Positions 1 to 9,940 of a DNA stretch of 64,000 nt are shown piece after piece. Every line of letters starts with the position of its first letter. Position 1 is the stretch's first letter. Origin of the DNA: Allobacillus halotolerans (lineage in GTDB: Bacteria; Bacillota; Bacilli; Bacillales; Alkalibacillaceae); assembly GCF_018967645.1 (NCBI RefSeq), contig NZ_JAHLZF010000012.1, positions 1 to 64,000 on the forward strand. Direction: 5' to 3'. The notes below the pieces were generated by a model. The model had not been told where the DNA came from. It made no database searches and worked only from the letters and a program-made list of their open reading frames with translations. The translations under genes were made by a program, and so were the position numbers.

Positions 1-77
1 CCGAACACAGAAGTTAAGCTCTCTAGCGCCGATGGTAGTTGGGGTTTTTCCCCTGCAAGAGTAGGACGTTGCCGGGC
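1..77 (+). rRNA. rrf: 5S ribosomal RNA, 3' part
   Basis: The window opens inside a 5S rRNA gene. The conserved segment CCGAACACAGAAGTTAAGC and the 3' segment GAGTAGGACGTTGCCGGGC are typical of Bacillales 5S rRNA; about the first third is missing. The 3' end is placed after GCCGGGC because a strong terminator starts five bases later. It presumably closes a 16S-23S-5S operon lying to the left, matching the rRNA operon that precedes ctsR in B. subtilis. Confidence 0.93.
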
Positions 78-81
78 GGTC

Positions 82-113
82 AAAGCCAAGAAGATTTCTT
101 CTTGGCTTTTTTT
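82..113 (+). terminator. rRNA operon terminator
   Basis: Perfect 12-bp inverted repeat AAAGCCAAGAAG / CTTCTTGGCTTT with a 4-base loop, running into a T tract. It is positioned to end the rRNA transcript. Confidence 0.92.
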
Positions 114-376
114 GCACATCAAAAAGCATATGATATTTTTCTTCTTCTTTGCATAACCATAATTTTACCTTCATCTATAATATCCATTGTTAAAAAAGCC
201 AATTTAATTGTTTTCTTATCGATGTTTAATAAATAGAAATAGGGTATAGAGAAATATTTGGTTTAGTCATTCTTTAGATCGTTTGCGTTTTGATTGAGTA
301 CGTTGCTTTCATAGTAATGAATAAAAACACAAAGATTTACCAGGATCTATAGTTTAAATAAGTGAGGGGAGAAGAA
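114..376. other. AT-rich spacer, nothing recognised
   Basis: About 260 bases between the rRNA terminator and the mgtC-like gene. It must hold the promoter of that gene, but I find no convincing -35/-10 pair: TTGATT near 290 lacks a good -10 at the right distance. No coding potential, repeat or structured RNA is evident. Confidence 0.5.
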
Positions 377-1075
377 ATGATTGAATCGATGAATCAACTT
401 TTTGGGGAAAACTTCTCAGAGATGCTGTTGCGCATTTTATTAGCTACCGTACTTTGTGGTTTGATTGGTTTTGAAAGAGAATTGAAAAAACACCAAGCTG
501 GCTTTCGTACACATATATTAGTTGGGGTAGGCGCTTGTATGATGATGCTTTTGTCATTGTACGGTTTCGATCAATACATTACTCAATATGATAATATTCG
601 CTTTGATCCTGCCAGAATTCCTTCTTATGTCATCAGTGGAATTGGCTTCTTGGGTGCAGGTACGATTATGGTTCATGGCATGACGATTCGCGGATTAACG
701 ACTGCAGCATCCATTTGGACCGTAGCTGGGATTGGATTAGTCGTTGGTGCAGGTTTGTATCCATTAGCTATTTTAACGACGATCGTTGTTTTACTTAGCT
801 TGGTTTTTTTGAATTCATTCGAGAAGTTGTTTTCAAAAGACAAAGGAAAATATCTCATTCAACTCAGGATTGATAATAGAGCAAATATCGGAGACATCTT
901 GGATGTGTTTGAAACGTATGACCTATATATCAAACGAATTGAAATTGAGACGGAGAGTGTCGATCAGCGAAATATATATATTGAACTTGAGAAGGACCAA
1001 TTGTTTAACCGACATGAATTACTTGATGAAGTTAGTCGCATACAGTATGTAACGTATGTTCACAAGCCAAAATAA
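377..1075 (+). CDS. MgtC/SapB family membrane protein
   Basis: A 232-residue integral membrane protein. The N-terminal half is hydrophobic with several membrane segments and carries the family signature GFERE..KHQAGFRTH followed by a small-residue segment (VGVGACMMM). A second conserved stretch, GIGFLGAGTI, precedes GLTTAASIW. The last 80 residues are soluble and resemble the regulatory C-terminal domain of MgtC proteins. In Salmonella, MgtC supports growth at low magnesium and inside macrophages; the role of the bacillar relatives is not settled, so substrate or partner cannot be stated. Start ATG 377 is chosen because GAGGGGAG (364-371) lies at proper distance; an in-frame GTG at 362 has no such site. 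It appears to be a single-gene unit closed by the terminator at 1087. Confidence 0.88.
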   Translation: MIESMNQLFGENFSEMLLRILLATVLCGLIGFERELKKHQAGFRTHILVGVGACMMMLLSLYGFDQYITQYDNIRFDPARIPSYVISGIGFLGAGTIMVHGMTIRGLTTAASIWTVAGIGLVVGAGLYPLAILTTIVVLLSLVFLNSFEKLFSKDKGKYLIQLRIDNRANIGDILDVFETYDLYIKRIEIETESVDQRNIYIELEKDQLFNRHELLDEVSRIQYVTYVHKPK

Positions 1076-1086
1076 TAACAACTAGA

Positions 1087-1117
1087 AGATGATTCGAAAA
1101 TGAATCATCTTTTTTTA
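1087..1117 (+). terminator. terminator after mgtC-like gene
   Basis: Inverted repeat AGATGATTC / GAATCATCT with a 6-base loop followed by a run of T. Confidence 0.9.
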
Positions 1118-1137
1118 TAAAAATGGAGCAAAACGTT

Positions 1138-1196
1138 TTGCATCGATCATAAAAATAAGTATAATAAAATTATAGTCAAAGATAGTCAAAGTCAAA
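1138..1196 (+). promoter_or_regulatory. ctsR promoter with CtsR operator
   Basis: TTGCAT (1138-1143) and TATAAT (1160-1165), spacing 16, form a sigma-A promoter. Immediately downstream are AGTCAAA heptads at 1174-1180 and 1184-1190, separated by GAT, which matches the CtsR operator (two direct heptads three bases apart). A third overlapping AGTCAAA lies at 1190-1196. Binding here would cover the start site and give autorepression of the ctsR operon, relieved by heat or protein stress. Confidence 0.9.
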
Positions 1197-1262
1197 GTTA
1201 ATGTAAATGACTTTTATTTAAGTAACTTAAAGGGAATTATAGGGTAAAGGAGGGATCGCACG

Positions 1263-1739
1263 TTGAAGAACATATCTGATGTCATTGAAGCATATTTAAA
1301 GAGAGTGCTTCAGATGAGTGGTGAGGATATCGTTGAAATAAAAAGAAGTGAGATAGCAGATCGCTTTGAGTGTGTTCCTTCGCAAATCAATTATGTCATC
1401 AAGACACGTTTTACGGTTGAAAAAGGATATATTGTTGAGAGTAAGCGTGGGGGCGGAGGCTATATTCGTATCATTCGATTAAAGCCTAAATCAAAGCAAG
1501 CTTTACTTGATGAAATGCTCTCAATCACCAACAACCCAATGTCACAGCAGGCAAGCATGGACTTATTAAATCGGTTATATGAGGAACGTTTATTAACCGA
1601 AAGAGAGTCACATCTAATGAATAAAATTTTACATCGGGATGTCCTATCCATCCCATTGCCCAATCGAGATATCATTCGTTCTAAAGTTTTTCGAGAGTTA
1701 ATTATGACGTTGAAAGTTCATGATCGACAGGAGGGATAA
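1263..1739 (+). CDS. ctsR: transcriptional repressor CtsR
   Basis: Repressor of class III heat-shock genes, 158 residues. The N-terminal winged helix-turn-helix includes the glycine-rich wing KRGGGGYIRI (61-70); Arg62 corresponds to the arginine that McsB phosphorylates to release B. subtilis CtsR from DNA. The C-terminal part is the dimerisation/tetramerisation region. TTG start at 1263 follows AAAGGAGGG (1246-1254) at 8 bases. First gene of ctsR-mcsA-mcsB-clpC and directly downstream of its own operator, so autoregulated. Two bases separate it from mcsA. Confidence 0.96.
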   Translation: MKNISDVIEAYLKRVLQMSGEDIVEIKRSEIADRFECVPSQINYVIKTRFTVEKGYIVESKRGGGGYIRIIRLKPKSKQALLDEMLSITNNPMSQQASMDLLNRLYEERLLTERESHLMNKILHRDVLSIPLPNRDIIRSKVFRELIMTLKVHDRQEG

Positions 1740-1741
1740 AT

Positions 1742-2281
1742 ATGGAATGTCAAAGATGTCATAAAAACGACGCCAGTGTGCATTATACACAAGTTATTAA
1801 TGGGAAGAAAGATGAGGTCCATTTATGTGAAGAATGTGCTGAAAAAGAGGGTTATATGGACTTTTCCAACCAACATCTTTCCATGCATCAATTCCTGACA
1901 AGTATGGTTCCGCTTGACTCGGCATTCAATAAAAGTCAGAGTATCAAGCCGGAAACGACAACGCAGTGTGACTATTGTGGAATGACATATGGAGAATTTC
2001 GTAGAAAAGGAAAATTCGGTTGTAGCCATTGTTACGAATCGTTTTCTTCCTACTTGACACCCCTTCTGAAGCGAGTTCATAGTGGGAATACTGAACACGT
2101 TGGAAAGATCCCAAAAAGAATTGGCGGGAATTTACACAAACAACGTGAGGTTGAGAGTTTGCAAACAAAACTTCAAGAAGCAATTCAAGCTGAAGCATTT
2201 GAAGAAGCAGCAACAATACGAGATCAAATACATCAATTGAAACAGGAGCTAGAAGAGGAACGAAAAGGTGGTGAAGCATAA
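1742..2281 (+). CDS. mcsA: McsA, activator of arginine kinase McsB
   Basis: A 179-residue zinc protein with four CxxC pairs (C3/C6, C29/C32, and two further pairs in CDYCG and CSHCY), giving two zinc sites, followed by a C-terminal UVR-type coiled-coil (about 140-175). McsA binds and stimulates the kinase McsB and links it to ClpC; it also senses metals and oxidants through its cysteines in relatives. The stop codon overlaps the mcsB start by one base (TAATG), indicating translational coupling. Full length for the family. Confidence 0.95.
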   Translation: MECQRCHKNDASVHYTQVINGKKDEVHLCEECAEKEGYMDFSNQHLSMHQFLTSMVPLDSAFNKSQSIKPETTTQCDYCGMTYGEFRRKGKFGCSHCYESFSSYLTPLLKRVHSGNTEHVGKIPKRIGGNLHKQREVESLQTKLQEAIQAEAFEEAATIRDQIHQLKQELEEERKGGEA

Positions 2282-3351
2282 TGTCATTACAAGACTTTAT
2301 TGATGATGCCATCAGCCCTTGGTTGAATGACGGTGGAGAGGATAACGATATCGTCTTAAGCAGTCGAATACGCTTGGCAAGAAATTTGGATAAAGTTCCT
2401 TTTCCTACGAGTGGCCAAGAAGAACCTTTAACAAAAGTCTTGGAATACATGGAACAGGAATTTAGTGGCCAATCATTCAATGGGTTTAAGGATTTTCAAC
2501 TTGCCAAGATGTCAGATCTTGAGCCGATTGAAAAAAGGGTCTTGATTGAAAAACATTTAATTAGCCCAAACTTAGCTGAGAACGAAGGCAGCGGCGCTGT
2601 ATTGATTTCAAAAAATGAACAAGTCTCAATTATGGTCAATGAAGAAGATCACTTACGGTTGCAAATCTATTATCCAGGACTGCAATTGAAAACAGCCGTA
2701 GATACCGCTTTTGAAATCGATGATTGGATCGAGGGCAAAATTGGTTATGCTTTTGATGAAGAGAAAGGATATTTAACAAGTTGTCCGACAAACGTCGGTA
2801 CAGGATTAAGGGCATCCGTTATGATGCATCTTCCAGCACTGACAATGACAAATCAGATGAATCAGATTGTTCCTGAGATTAATAAGCTAGGGTTAGTTGT
2901 ACGCGGGATATATGGTGAAGGTAGCGAAGCGTTAGGGAATCTTTACCAAGTATCCAACCAAGTGACTCTAGGGAAGTCTGAGGAAGAAATCATTCAAGAT
3001 TTAACCAGTGTCGTAAGAGAATTAATTGATAGTGAACGTAGATCCAGAGAATGGATTGTCCAGCAATCGGGTATACAGTTAGAAGATAAACTGTATCGTT
3101 CCTATGGGATTTTATCTAATAGCCGGATCATTCACTCGAAAGAAGCATCAAAATGTTTGTCAGATATTCGTTTAGCAATTGATTTAGGATGGATTAAAGG
3201 AGTTTCCAAAACTATTCTGAATGAATTAATGGTGTTAACCCAACCCGGTTTCTTGCAGCATTACGCCAAGAAAGGACTTTCGCCAAGAGAACGGGATGTA
3301 TTTCGAGCTAAATTGATTCGAGAACGATTAACGATGGAACAAGAGGATTAA
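2281..3351 (+). CDS. mcsB: protein arginine kinase McsB
   Basis: A 356-residue phosphagen-kinase fold enzyme that phosphorylates arginine side chains on damaged proteins (a degradation tag for ClpCP) and on CtsR. Visible are the ATP-binding SSRIRLARN (27-35) and the loop [12 protein letters not shown] with Cys168, the position equivalent to the conserved cysteine near the active site. It starts on the last base of mcsA and is followed 18 bases later by clpC, its partner protease ATPase. Length and motifs are normal, so the kinase should be active. Confidence 0.95.
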   Translation: MSLQDFIDDAISPWLNDGGEDNDIVLSSRIRLARNLDKVPFPTSGQEEPLTKVLEYMEQEFSGQSFNGFKDFQLAKMSDLEPIEKRVLIEKHLISPNLAENEGSGAVLISKNEQVSIMVNEEDHLRLQIYYPGLQLKTAVDTAFEIDDWIEGKIGYAFDEEKGYLTSCPTNVGTGLRASVMMHLPALTMTNQMNQIVPEINKLGLVVRGIYGEGSEALGNLYQVSNQVTLGKSEEEIIQDLTSVVRELIDSERRSREWIVQQSGIQLEDKLYRSYGILSNSRIIHSKEASKCLSDIRLAIDLGWIKGVSKTILNELMVLTQPGFLQHYAKKGLSPRERDVFRAKLIRERLTMEQED

Positions 3352-3369
3352 AAAGGAGGTCATTTATAT

Positions 3370-5829
3370 ATGATGTTTGGTAGATTTACAGAAAGAGCTC
3401 AAAAAGTATTGGCACTTTCACAAGAAGAAGCCTTAAGATTAGGCCACAACAACATCGGTACAGAACATATTTTGTTAGGATTGATTAAAGAGGGCGAGGG
3501 CATTGCTGCTAAAGCTTTGAAGTCGCTGGATATCGACAGTGAAAAAATACAACAAGAAGTTGAACAGTTGATTGGAAAAGGAGAGTCAACGAATCAAACG
3601 ATTCACTATACACCGCGTGCGAAGAAAGTCATCGAGCTTTCTATGGATGAAGCGAGAAAGTTGAATCATTCCTACGTAGGAACAGAGCACATTCTTTTAG
3701 GGTTAATCCGTGAAGGCGAAGGGGTGGCAGCTCGCGTATTTAACAACTTAGGTGTTAGCTTAAATAAAGCACGTCAACAAGTATTACAACTACTTGGTAG
3801 CAATGACTCAACATCTGGTCATCCACATCAACGAAAACAAAAACAAAATTCGAATGCACAAACACCAACGCTTGATTCACTAGCTTCAGATTTAACAGCT
3901 ACTGCTCGTGAAGGAAACGTGGATCCAGTTATTGGACGAAGTGAGGAAATTGAACGCGTCATTCAGGTGCTTAGCCGCCGTAGAAAAAACAACCCTGTAT
4001 TGATTGGTGAACCAGGTGTTGGTAAGACGGCAATCGCAGAAGGGCTCGCTCAACAAATTGTTAATAATGAAATCCCTGAAATTCTTCGCGACAAACGAGT
4101 AATGACACTAGATATGGGTACCGTTGTTGCGGGCACGAAATATCGTGGTGAATTTGAAGACCGTTTGAAAAAAGTGATTGAAGAGATTCGACAGGCTAAA
4201 AACATTATTTTGTTCATCGATGAATTGCACACATTAATTGGTGCTGGCGGAGCAGAAGGTGCGATTGATGCATCCAATATTCTGAAACCAGCATTAGCTC
4301 GGGGTGAATTGCAATGTATCGGTGCGACGACATTGGATGAATACCGTAAGTATATTGAGAAAGATGCTGCATTGGAGCGTCGTTTCCAGCCAATCCAAGT
4401 ATCCGAGCCAACGACAGAAGAATCCACGAAAATCTTACAAGGTCTTCGTGATCGCTATGAAGCACATCACCGTGTGACCATTTCGGATGATGCGATTGAA
4501 AGTGCCGTACGCTTCTCCGACCGGTATATTACGGACCGCTTTCTACCGGATAAGGCGATTGATTTAATTGACGAAGCGGCTTCACGCGTCAGACTTCGTA
4601 ACTATACAGTGCCACCAAACCTAAAAGAGTTGGAAGAAAAGCTGGATGAAGTGAAGAAAGAAAAAGATGCAGCCGTTCAAAGTCAAGAATTTGAAACAGC
4701 AGCGTCATTACGTGATAAAGAACAAAAGCTGAAAGATGAAGTTGAGAAAACGAAGAATGAGTGGAAAGAAAAACAAGGACAAGAAAGCTCCGAAGTGACA
4801 TTGGATGATATTGCGCATGTCGTCTCCACATGGACGGGTGTTCCAGTTTCCCGTATGGAGAAATCCGAAAAAGAGCGTCTGTTGAACTTGGAAGAAAATC
4901 TTCATGATCGGGTCATTGGCCAAGAAGAAGCCGTGCAATCTATTTCCAAAGCCATTCGAAGAGCTCGTGCTGGATTAAAAGACCCGAAACGCCCAATAGG
5001 TTCATTCATTTTCCTAGGACCTACAGGTGTTGGTAAGACAGAGCTTGCACGCGCCTTAGCTTCGACGATGTTCGGAGAAGAAGATGCAATGATTCGGATT
5101 GATATGTCCGAGTATATGGAAAAACACGCGACATCTAGACTTGTCGGTTCACCTCCAGGATATGTAGGTTATGATGAAGGCGGTCAACTAACCGAAAAAG
5201 TCCGTCAAAAACCGTATTCCGTTATTCTTTTGGATGAAATTGAAAAAGCGCACCCAGAAGTATTCAATATCTTACTACAAGTACTTGAAGACGGTCGCTT
5301 AACGGATTCAAAAGGCAGAACGGTTGATTTCAGAAACACGATCTTAATCATGACATCCAACGTTGGTGCACATGAATTGCGCCGGGAAAAATACGTTGGC
5401 TTCAGTATGAGTGACGATCAAAGAGACTATAAGAGTATGAAGGATAAAGTGATGGAAGAATTGAAAAAGGCCTTCCGTCCAGAATTTTTAAACCGGGTGG
5501 ATGACACAATCGTCTTCCATTCACTTGAAGAAAAACATATCCGTCAAATCGTTACATTGATGGTGAAACAGCTTCAAGATCGTTTGGTTGACAATGAAAT
5601 TCACTTTACACTTTCAGATCAAGCGATTGATAAGATCGCCGATGAAGGAATGGACCTAGAGTATGGAGCTCGCCCACTCCGTCGCTCCCTTCAGAAAAAC
5701 GTCGAGGACTTCCTTTCCGAAGAGTTGTTGAAAGGTGACTTGGAAAAAGGTCAGTCTGTAGAGATTGATGTAGATGACAATGGTGACTTCTATGTATCTG
5801 CAAAAAAAGCTTTTGAAGATGTAAAATAG
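3370..5829 (+). CDS. clpC: ATP-dependent Clp protease ATPase subunit ClpC
   Basis: Hsp100 unfoldase, 819 residues, that feeds substrates to ClpP. Two N-terminal Clp repeats (about 1-145) bind phosphoarginine and adaptors. AAA+ module 1 has Walker A GEPGVGKT from residue 213; a middle coiled-coil with a UVR-like segment ([14 protein letters not shown]) follows; module 2 has Walker A GPTGVGKT from about 550. The sequence starts [14 protein letters not shown] as in B. subtilis, behind AAAGGAGG. Last gene of the CtsR-controlled operon; terminator at 5845. Confidence 0.97.
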   Translation: MMFGRFTERAQKVLALSQEEALRLGHNNIGTEHILLGLIKEGEGIAAKALKSLDIDSEKIQQEVEQLIGKGESTNQTIHYTPRAKKVIELSMDEARKLNHSYVGTEHILLGLIREGEGVAARVFNNLGVSLNKARQQVLQLLGSNDSTSGHPHQRKQKQNSNAQTPTLDSLASDLTATAREGNVDPVIGRSEEIERVIQVLSRRRKNNPVLIGEPGVGKTAIAEGLAQQIVNNEIPEILRDKRVMTLDMGTVVAGTKYRGEFEDRLKKVIEEIRQAKNIILFIDELHTLIGAGGAEGAIDASNILKPALARGELQCIGATTLDEYRKYIEKDAALERRFQPIQVSEPTTEESTKILQGLRDRYEAHHRVTISDDAIESAVRFSDRYITDRFLPDKAIDLIDEAASRVRLRNYTVPPNLKELEEKLDEVKKEKDAAVQSQEFETAASLRDKEQKLKDEVEKTKNEWKEKQGQESSEVTLDDIAHVVSTWTGVPVSRMEKSEKERLLNLEENLHDRVIGQEEAVQSISKAIRRARAGLKDPKRPIGSFIFLGPTGVGKTELARALASTMFGEEDAMIRIDMSEYMEKHATSRLVGSPPGYVGYDEGGQLTEKVRQKPYSVILLDEIEKAHPEVFNILLQVLEDGRLTDSKGRTVDFRNTILIMTSNVGAHELRREKYVGFSMSDDQRDYKSMKDKVMEELKKAFRPEFLNRVDDTIVFHSLEEKHIRQIVTLMVKQLQDRLVDNEIHFTLSDQAIDKIADEGMDLEYGARPLRRSLQKNVEDFLSEELLKGDLEKGQSVEIDVDDNGDFYVSAKKAFEDVK

Positions 5830-5844
5830 TTGCTAAATTATTCA

Positions 5845-5882
5845 AACAGCCAGCAGGAAAAATACCCGCTGGCTGTTTTTTT
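5845..5882 (+). terminator. terminator of the ctsR-clpC operon
   Basis: AACAGCCAGC / GCTGGCTGTT inverted repeat with a run of seven or more T, 16 bases after the clpC stop. Confidence 0.93.
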
Positions 5883-5939
5883 CTTGTACAATAGAAGTAT
5901 GCAATCAGCTTGAAAGATCGATAGAAAAGGAGCCTGAGA

Positions 5940-7310
5940 ATGGCAAAGAAGAAATCAGTTTTCATGTGTCAAGAATGTGGGTATGAATCCCCGAAATGGA
6001 TGGGAAAATGTCCCGCATGTCATCAGTGGAATAGCTTTGTAGAAGAAAAAATACAGACGACGAAAGATCGACATACTCTTGGACAACAAGAAAGTCGGAC
6101 GAGAAGAAAACCGACGACAATTAATCAAGTGTCCATGCAGGATGAAAAGCGGATACGTATTGATATGGAGGAGATGAACCGAGTTCTCGGTGGAGGGGTC
6201 GTACCAGGATCACTTGTTTTGATTGGAGGCGATCCCGGTATAGGTAAATCCACGTTATTATTGCAGTTATCGTCCCAGTTAGCAGCCGCAAAACATGCAG
6301 CTCTTTATATTTCGGGTGAGGAATCGGAGAAGCAAACAAAGCTTCGTGCAAGTCGGTTAAATATCAATAATGACTCTCTATATATCCTTTCAGAAACAAA
6401 CTTGGAATATGTGATCGACTCCATTAATGAAATGAATCCTGATTTTGTCGTGATCGATTCGATTCAGACGATTTACTTGGATACTGTTACATCTGCAGCC
6501 GGGTCGGTTTCTCAAGTTCGTGAATGTACTTCAGCCTTAATGAAAGTAGCCAAAACGAAAGGCATCCCAATTTTCATTGTTGGTCACGTGACGAAAGAAG
6601 GTGCAATTGCAGGCCCACGTCTTCTTGAGCATATGGTTGATACGGTTCTTTACTTTGAAGGTGAGCGCCATCATGCTTTCCGTATTTTGCGCAGTGTCAA
6701 AAACCGCTTTGGCAGTACGCATGAAATGGGTATTTTTGAAATGAAAGAAGAAGGGTTGGTCGAAGTCAGTAATCCATCGGAAATTTTCTTAGAAGAACGC
6801 TCACAAGGAATTGCCGGGTCGACGATTGTTGCCTCGATGGAAGGGACAAGGCCGATGTTGGTGGAGATCCAGGCACTTATTTCTCCGACACAATTTGGGA
6901 ATGCTAGAAGAATGGCGACCGGTTTAGATCATAACCGTGTGCCTCTATTGATGGCCGTCTTAGAAAAGCGAGCTGGCCTTCTTCTACAAAACCAAGATGC
7001 TTACGTGAAAGTTGCGGGCGGCGTGAAATTAGATGAACCGGCCATCGATTTGGCTGTGGCTGTGTGCATTGCATCAAGCTTCAGAGACCAGCCGACGCAA
7101 AAAGATGATGTATTTATCGGAGAAGTAGGACTTACAGGTGAAATCAGACGTGTGTCTCGGATTGAGCAGCGGATCAAGGAAGCACAAAAATTAGGCTTCA
7201 AACGAGTGATTTTACCTAATCGGAATTTAAGTGGAATTTCAACACCGGACGGAATTAAATTACATGGTGTAGATTCTGTTCATGATGCTTTACGGGTGGC
7301 TCTGGAATAA
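5940..7310 (+). CDS. radA: DNA repair protein RadA
   Basis: RecA-like ATPase and branch-migration helicase of 456 residues, acting in recombination intermediates and transformation. N-terminal zinc ribbon with C10, C13, C24, C27; Walker [10 protein letters not shown] (96-104); the RadA-specific KNRFG motif at 254-258; a C-terminal Lon-like domain ([19 protein letters not shown]). Start ATG 5940 follows AAAGGAGCCTGAG. In B. subtilis disA follows radA directly; here the next gene is yacL, 148 bases on, with its own promoters. Confidence 0.96.
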   Translation: MAKKKSVFMCQECGYESPKWMGKCPACHQWNSFVEEKIQTTKDRHTLGQQESRTRRKPTTINQVSMQDEKRIRIDMEEMNRVLGGGVVPGSLVLIGGDPGIGKSTLLLQLSSQLAAAKHAALYISGEESEKQTKLRASRLNINNDSLYILSETNLEYVIDSINEMNPDFVVIDSIQTIYLDTVTSAAGSVSQVRECTSALMKVAKTKGIPIFIVGHVTKEGAIAGPRLLEHMVDTVLYFEGERHHAFRILRSVKNRFGSTHEMGIFEMKEEGLVEVSNPSEIFLEERSQGIAGSTIVASMEGTRPMLVEIQALISPTQFGNARRMATGLDHNRVPLLMAVLEKRAGLLLQNQDAYVKVAGGVKLDEPAIDLAVAVCIASSFRDQPTQKDDVFIGEVGLTGEIRRVSRIEQRIKEAQKLGFKRVILPNRNLSGISTPDGIKLHGVDSVHDALRVALE

Positions 7311-7334
7311 AATTGTTAGCTCATTGTAATCAAA

Positions 7335-7420
7335 TTGACATATAACTTTAACGATGGTACAATATTCTGTTTTGTATCTTTTGACTATGAAATAACCGGG
7401 TGGTATAATTTTAACCACCC
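7335..7420 (+). promoter_or_regulatory. tandem sigma-A promoters of yacL, second one inside an inverted repeat
   Basis: P1: TTGACA (7335-7340), spacing 17, TACAAT (7358-7363). P2: TTGACT (7381-7386), spacing 17, TATAAT (7404-7409). The P2 -10 box is bracketed by GGGTGGT (7398-7404) and ACCACCC (7414-7420), a perfect 7-bp inverted repeat that could be an operator or form a hairpin in transcripts from P1. Confidence 0.85.
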
Positions 7421-7458
7421 AAAAATACTTTTAAATGATGCAAAGAGGAGGTGTCAAG

Positions 7459-8544
7459 ATGTTAAAAAAGGTGGTCCAATTATTTATATTGGTTGCCGGT
7501 GGAATGATTGGCTATTTATATATTCCTGATATCAACCAGGTCGCTAACTATATGCCGAGCTGGCTTGTTCCGTATTTTGGTTTGTTTTTAGGTGCACTCA
7601 TATTCTTTTTTATTAGTCTATTTATTGCTGATTATATCATTGGTTTTTTAGTTTTCATCGAGGAAAAATTAGTCAAAGTTCCAGTTGCCGACTTATTGTT
7701 CGGGAGTATCGGACTCGTTGTTGGATTGTTGATCGCATTCTTGATCAACACATTTGTCCAAGGTTTGGGCATTCCTGTGATTTCCGGTGTGCTCCCTGTT
7801 TTCTTGTCTATCATTTTGGCGTATTTAGGTTTTCAGGTTGGGTTTAAGCGTCGAAATGAATTTGCAGGTCTATTATCTAAAAAAGAGCCGGAAGAGAAAG
7901 AGAAGGCTACCGAGGAAAAAGTGAATGATCAACAAGTCAAACCGAAAATTCTTGATACGAGTGTAATTATTGATGGTAGAATCGCTGATATTTGTGAGAC
8001 GAAATTCTTGGAAGGAACAATCATGATTCCGCGTTTTGTCTTGGAAGAGTTACAACATATCGCAGATTCATCTGATTTGTTAAAGCGTAATCGTGGCCGT
8101 AGAGGGTTGGATATTTTAAACCGGCTTCAAAAAGAACTGCCGGTTGATGTGCAATTTTATGAAGGTGACTTTGATGATATCCAAGAAGTAGATAGCAAGC
8201 TTGTGAAACTGACAAAACTTTTGGATGGTATTTTAGTGACGAATGATTATAATTTAAATAAGGTTTCTGAGTTTCAAAATGTGAGTGTGTTGAATATCAA
8301 TGATCTTGCAAATGCAGTGAAACCAATCGTGTTACCTGGTGAAAAAATGCAAGTACATGTCATTAAGGCAGGAAAAGAAGAAGAGCAAGGTGTTGCCTAC
8401 TTGGATGATGGGACGATGATTGTCATTGAAGAAGGCAAGAATTTTATCGGGAAAACAATCAAAGTGATTGTTACCAGCGTCTTGCAAACTTCTGCAGGCA
8501 GAATGATCTTTGCCAAACCGAAAGCTTTTGAGCAAGCCCAATAA
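7459..8544 (+). CDS. yacL: PIN/TRAM domain membrane protein YacL
   Basis: A 361-residue protein with about four N-terminal membrane helices, a PIN-type nuclease domain beginning at [12 protein letters not shown] (acidic residue D166 and DGR), and a C-terminal TRAM domain (about 290-355) expected to bind RNA. The family is widespread in Firmicutes but its substrate is unknown; a toxin-like role is unlikely as no antitoxin partner is present. ATG 7459 is preferred over upstream in-frame ATGs because AGAGGAGGTG (7444-7453) sits 5 bases upstream. Two promoters precede it and a terminator follows, so it is its own unit. Confidence 0.92.
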   Translation: MLKKVVQLFILVAGGMIGYLYIPDINQVANYMPSWLVPYFGLFLGALIFFFISLFIADYIIGFLVFIEEKLVKVPVADLLFGSIGLVVGLLIAFLINTFVQGLGIPVISGVLPVFLSIILAYLGFQVGFKRRNEFAGLLSKKEPEEKEKATEEKVNDQQVKPKILDTSVIIDGRIADICETKFLEGTIMIPRFVLEELQHIADSSDLLKRNRGRRGLDILNRLQKELPVDVQFYEGDFDDIQEVDSKLVKLTKLLDGILVTNDYNLNKVSEFQNVSVLNINDLANAVKPIVLPGEKMQVHVIKAGKEEEQGVAYLDDGTMIVIEEGKNFIGKTIKVIVTSVLQTSAGRMIFAKPKAFEQAQ

Positions 8545-8559
8545 TAAAAACAATGTTCG

Positions 8560-8612
8560 AAAAGGTTGGCTCTAAGCTTCTATATGAAGCGATGAAAGCC
8601 AACCTTTTGTTA
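8560..8612 (+). terminator. terminator after yacL
   Basis: Long inverted repeat AAAAGGTTGGCT / AGCCAACCTTTT enclosing a second small hairpin (GCTTC/GAAGC). The downstream arm ends in TTTTGTT. Confidence 0.85.
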
Positions 8613-8725
8613 AAAGAAACACTAACGGTTTCTATCAATTATCCATCAATTGGCTAAAGAGAATGCTCAAAACCGAATGTGGCTTCACTTCACGTATGAA
8701 ATCAACCAGAATGCAGGAGGATCCT

Positions 8726-9430
8726 ATGGAATCATATCAGGTCATTATATTGGCAGCTGGTCAAGGAAAGAGAATGAAAGCAAACTTCAATAAACAATTT
8801 ATCACCATTGGTTCAGAACCATTACTTGCACATACAATCGCTGTTTTTGAACAAGATGATTGGTGTGACTCGATCTATTTGGTTAATCAGCCAGGTGATC
8901 GAGAAATGATTGAATCCATTGTAGCCGAAAAACAATTTTCAAAAGTAAGGAAGTACGTAACGGGTGGAAAAGAGCGTCAAGACAGCGTACGTTTAGGTTT
9001 GGAAGCGGTTGATCCATCCAAAATCACAATGATTCACGACGGTGCAAGGCCATTCGTGACCGAGGAAGAGCTTCATCGATTACATAAAGCAACACAAAAT
9101 ACAGGCGCTGCATTTTTGGCTGTTCCTGTTACGGATACGATCAAGCAAGTCGATGGTGGCCGTGTGAAAACGTTGAAGCGAAGTGAATTATTTGCCGCCC
9201 AAACGCCACAAGCTTTCCGGTATGATTTGATTCATCGTGCACATGAATGGGCGTATAACCAAGGTATACAGGCGACGGATGATGTGCAATTGCTTGAGCT
9301 AATGGAGCAATCGATTGAATTGGTTGAAGGAAGTTACCGGAATATGAAGCTCACAACACCAGAAGATATACAAAGAGCTGAAAATATGCTACAAATAAAT
9401 AGGCAATCTATACAAGAGGAGGAGCTATAA
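8726..9430 (+). CDS. ispD: 2-C-methyl-D-erythritol 4-phosphate cytidylyltransferase
   Basis: Third enzyme of the MEP isoprenoid pathway, joining CTP to methylerythritol phosphate; 234 residues. The nucleotide-binding ILAAGQGKRM and the HDGARPF motif are intact. ATG 8726 is chosen because AGGAGG (8715-8720) is 5 bases upstream; a reading frame open from 8663 lacks a ribosome site. The ispF start follows immediately after the stop, so the two consecutive-acting enzymes are translationally coupled. Confidence 0.95.
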   Translation: MESYQVIILAAGQGKRMKANFNKQFITIGSEPLLAHTIAVFEQDDWCDSIYLVNQPGDREMIESIVAEKQFSKVRKYVTGGKERQDSVRLGLEAVDPSKITMIHDGARPFVTEEELHRLHKATQNTGAAFLAVPVTDTIKQVDGGRVKTLKRSELFAAQTPQAFRYDLIHRAHEWAYNQGIQATDDVQLLELMEQSIELVEGSYRNMKLTTPEDIQRAENMLQINRQSIQEEEL

Positions 9431-9907
9431 TTGTTTCGGATTGGACAAGGTTTTGATGTACATCAGTTTGCGCCTGGTCGTCCCTGTATTATCGGTGGAG
9501 TTGAAATCCCGCACGAGCAAGGGTTGACTGGACACTCAGATGCTGATGTTTTATTACACACAATAGCAGATGCTGCACTGGGAGCAATCGGAGAGGGAGA
9601 TATCGGGAAACACTTTCCTGATACAGACCCGGCATATAAAGATGCGGATTCAAAGGAATTGCTTCGTCATGTCTGGACGCTTGTGGAACAAAAAGGGTTC
9701 ACTTTAGTCAATATTGATTGTACCGTTATTGCTCAAGCGCCGAAAATGGCTCCTTATATAGAGAAAATCCGTCAAGTGGTAGCTGAATTGCTACAAGCGG
9801 AAACGAATCAAGTGAATGTGAAAGCGACGACAACTGAACAGTTAAGTTTTATTGGTAGAAAAGAAGGGATCGCCGCGCAAGCCGTGATTCTTTTGCAACA
9901 AAAATAA
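9431..9907 (+). CDS. ispF: 2-C-methyl-D-erythritol 2,4-cyclodiphosphate synthase
   Basis: MEP-pathway enzyme of 158 residues, a zinc-dependent trimer that cyclises the IspE product. Metal ligands lie in GFDVHQF (Asp8, His10) and [10 protein letters not shown] (His42). TTG start at 9431 directly abuts the ispD stop and follows AGAGGAGGAGC inside ispD. Complete and normal in length. Confidence 0.95.
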   Translation: MFRIGQGFDVHQFAPGRPCIIGGVEIPHEQGLTGHSDADVLLHTIADAALGAIGEGDIGKHFPDTDPAYKDADSKELLRHVWTLVEQKGFTLVNIDCTVIAQAPKMAPYIEKIRQVVAELLQAETNQVNVKATTTEQLSFIGRKEGIAAQAVILLQQK

Positions 9908-9940
9908 ACAGTAGAATTTATTGATGGAGGGAGTATCACC

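Noticed and set aside
39-236. 65-residue frame overlapping the 5S rRNA end
   Set aside because: It covers rRNA and a terminator, has no ribosome site, and resembles nothing.
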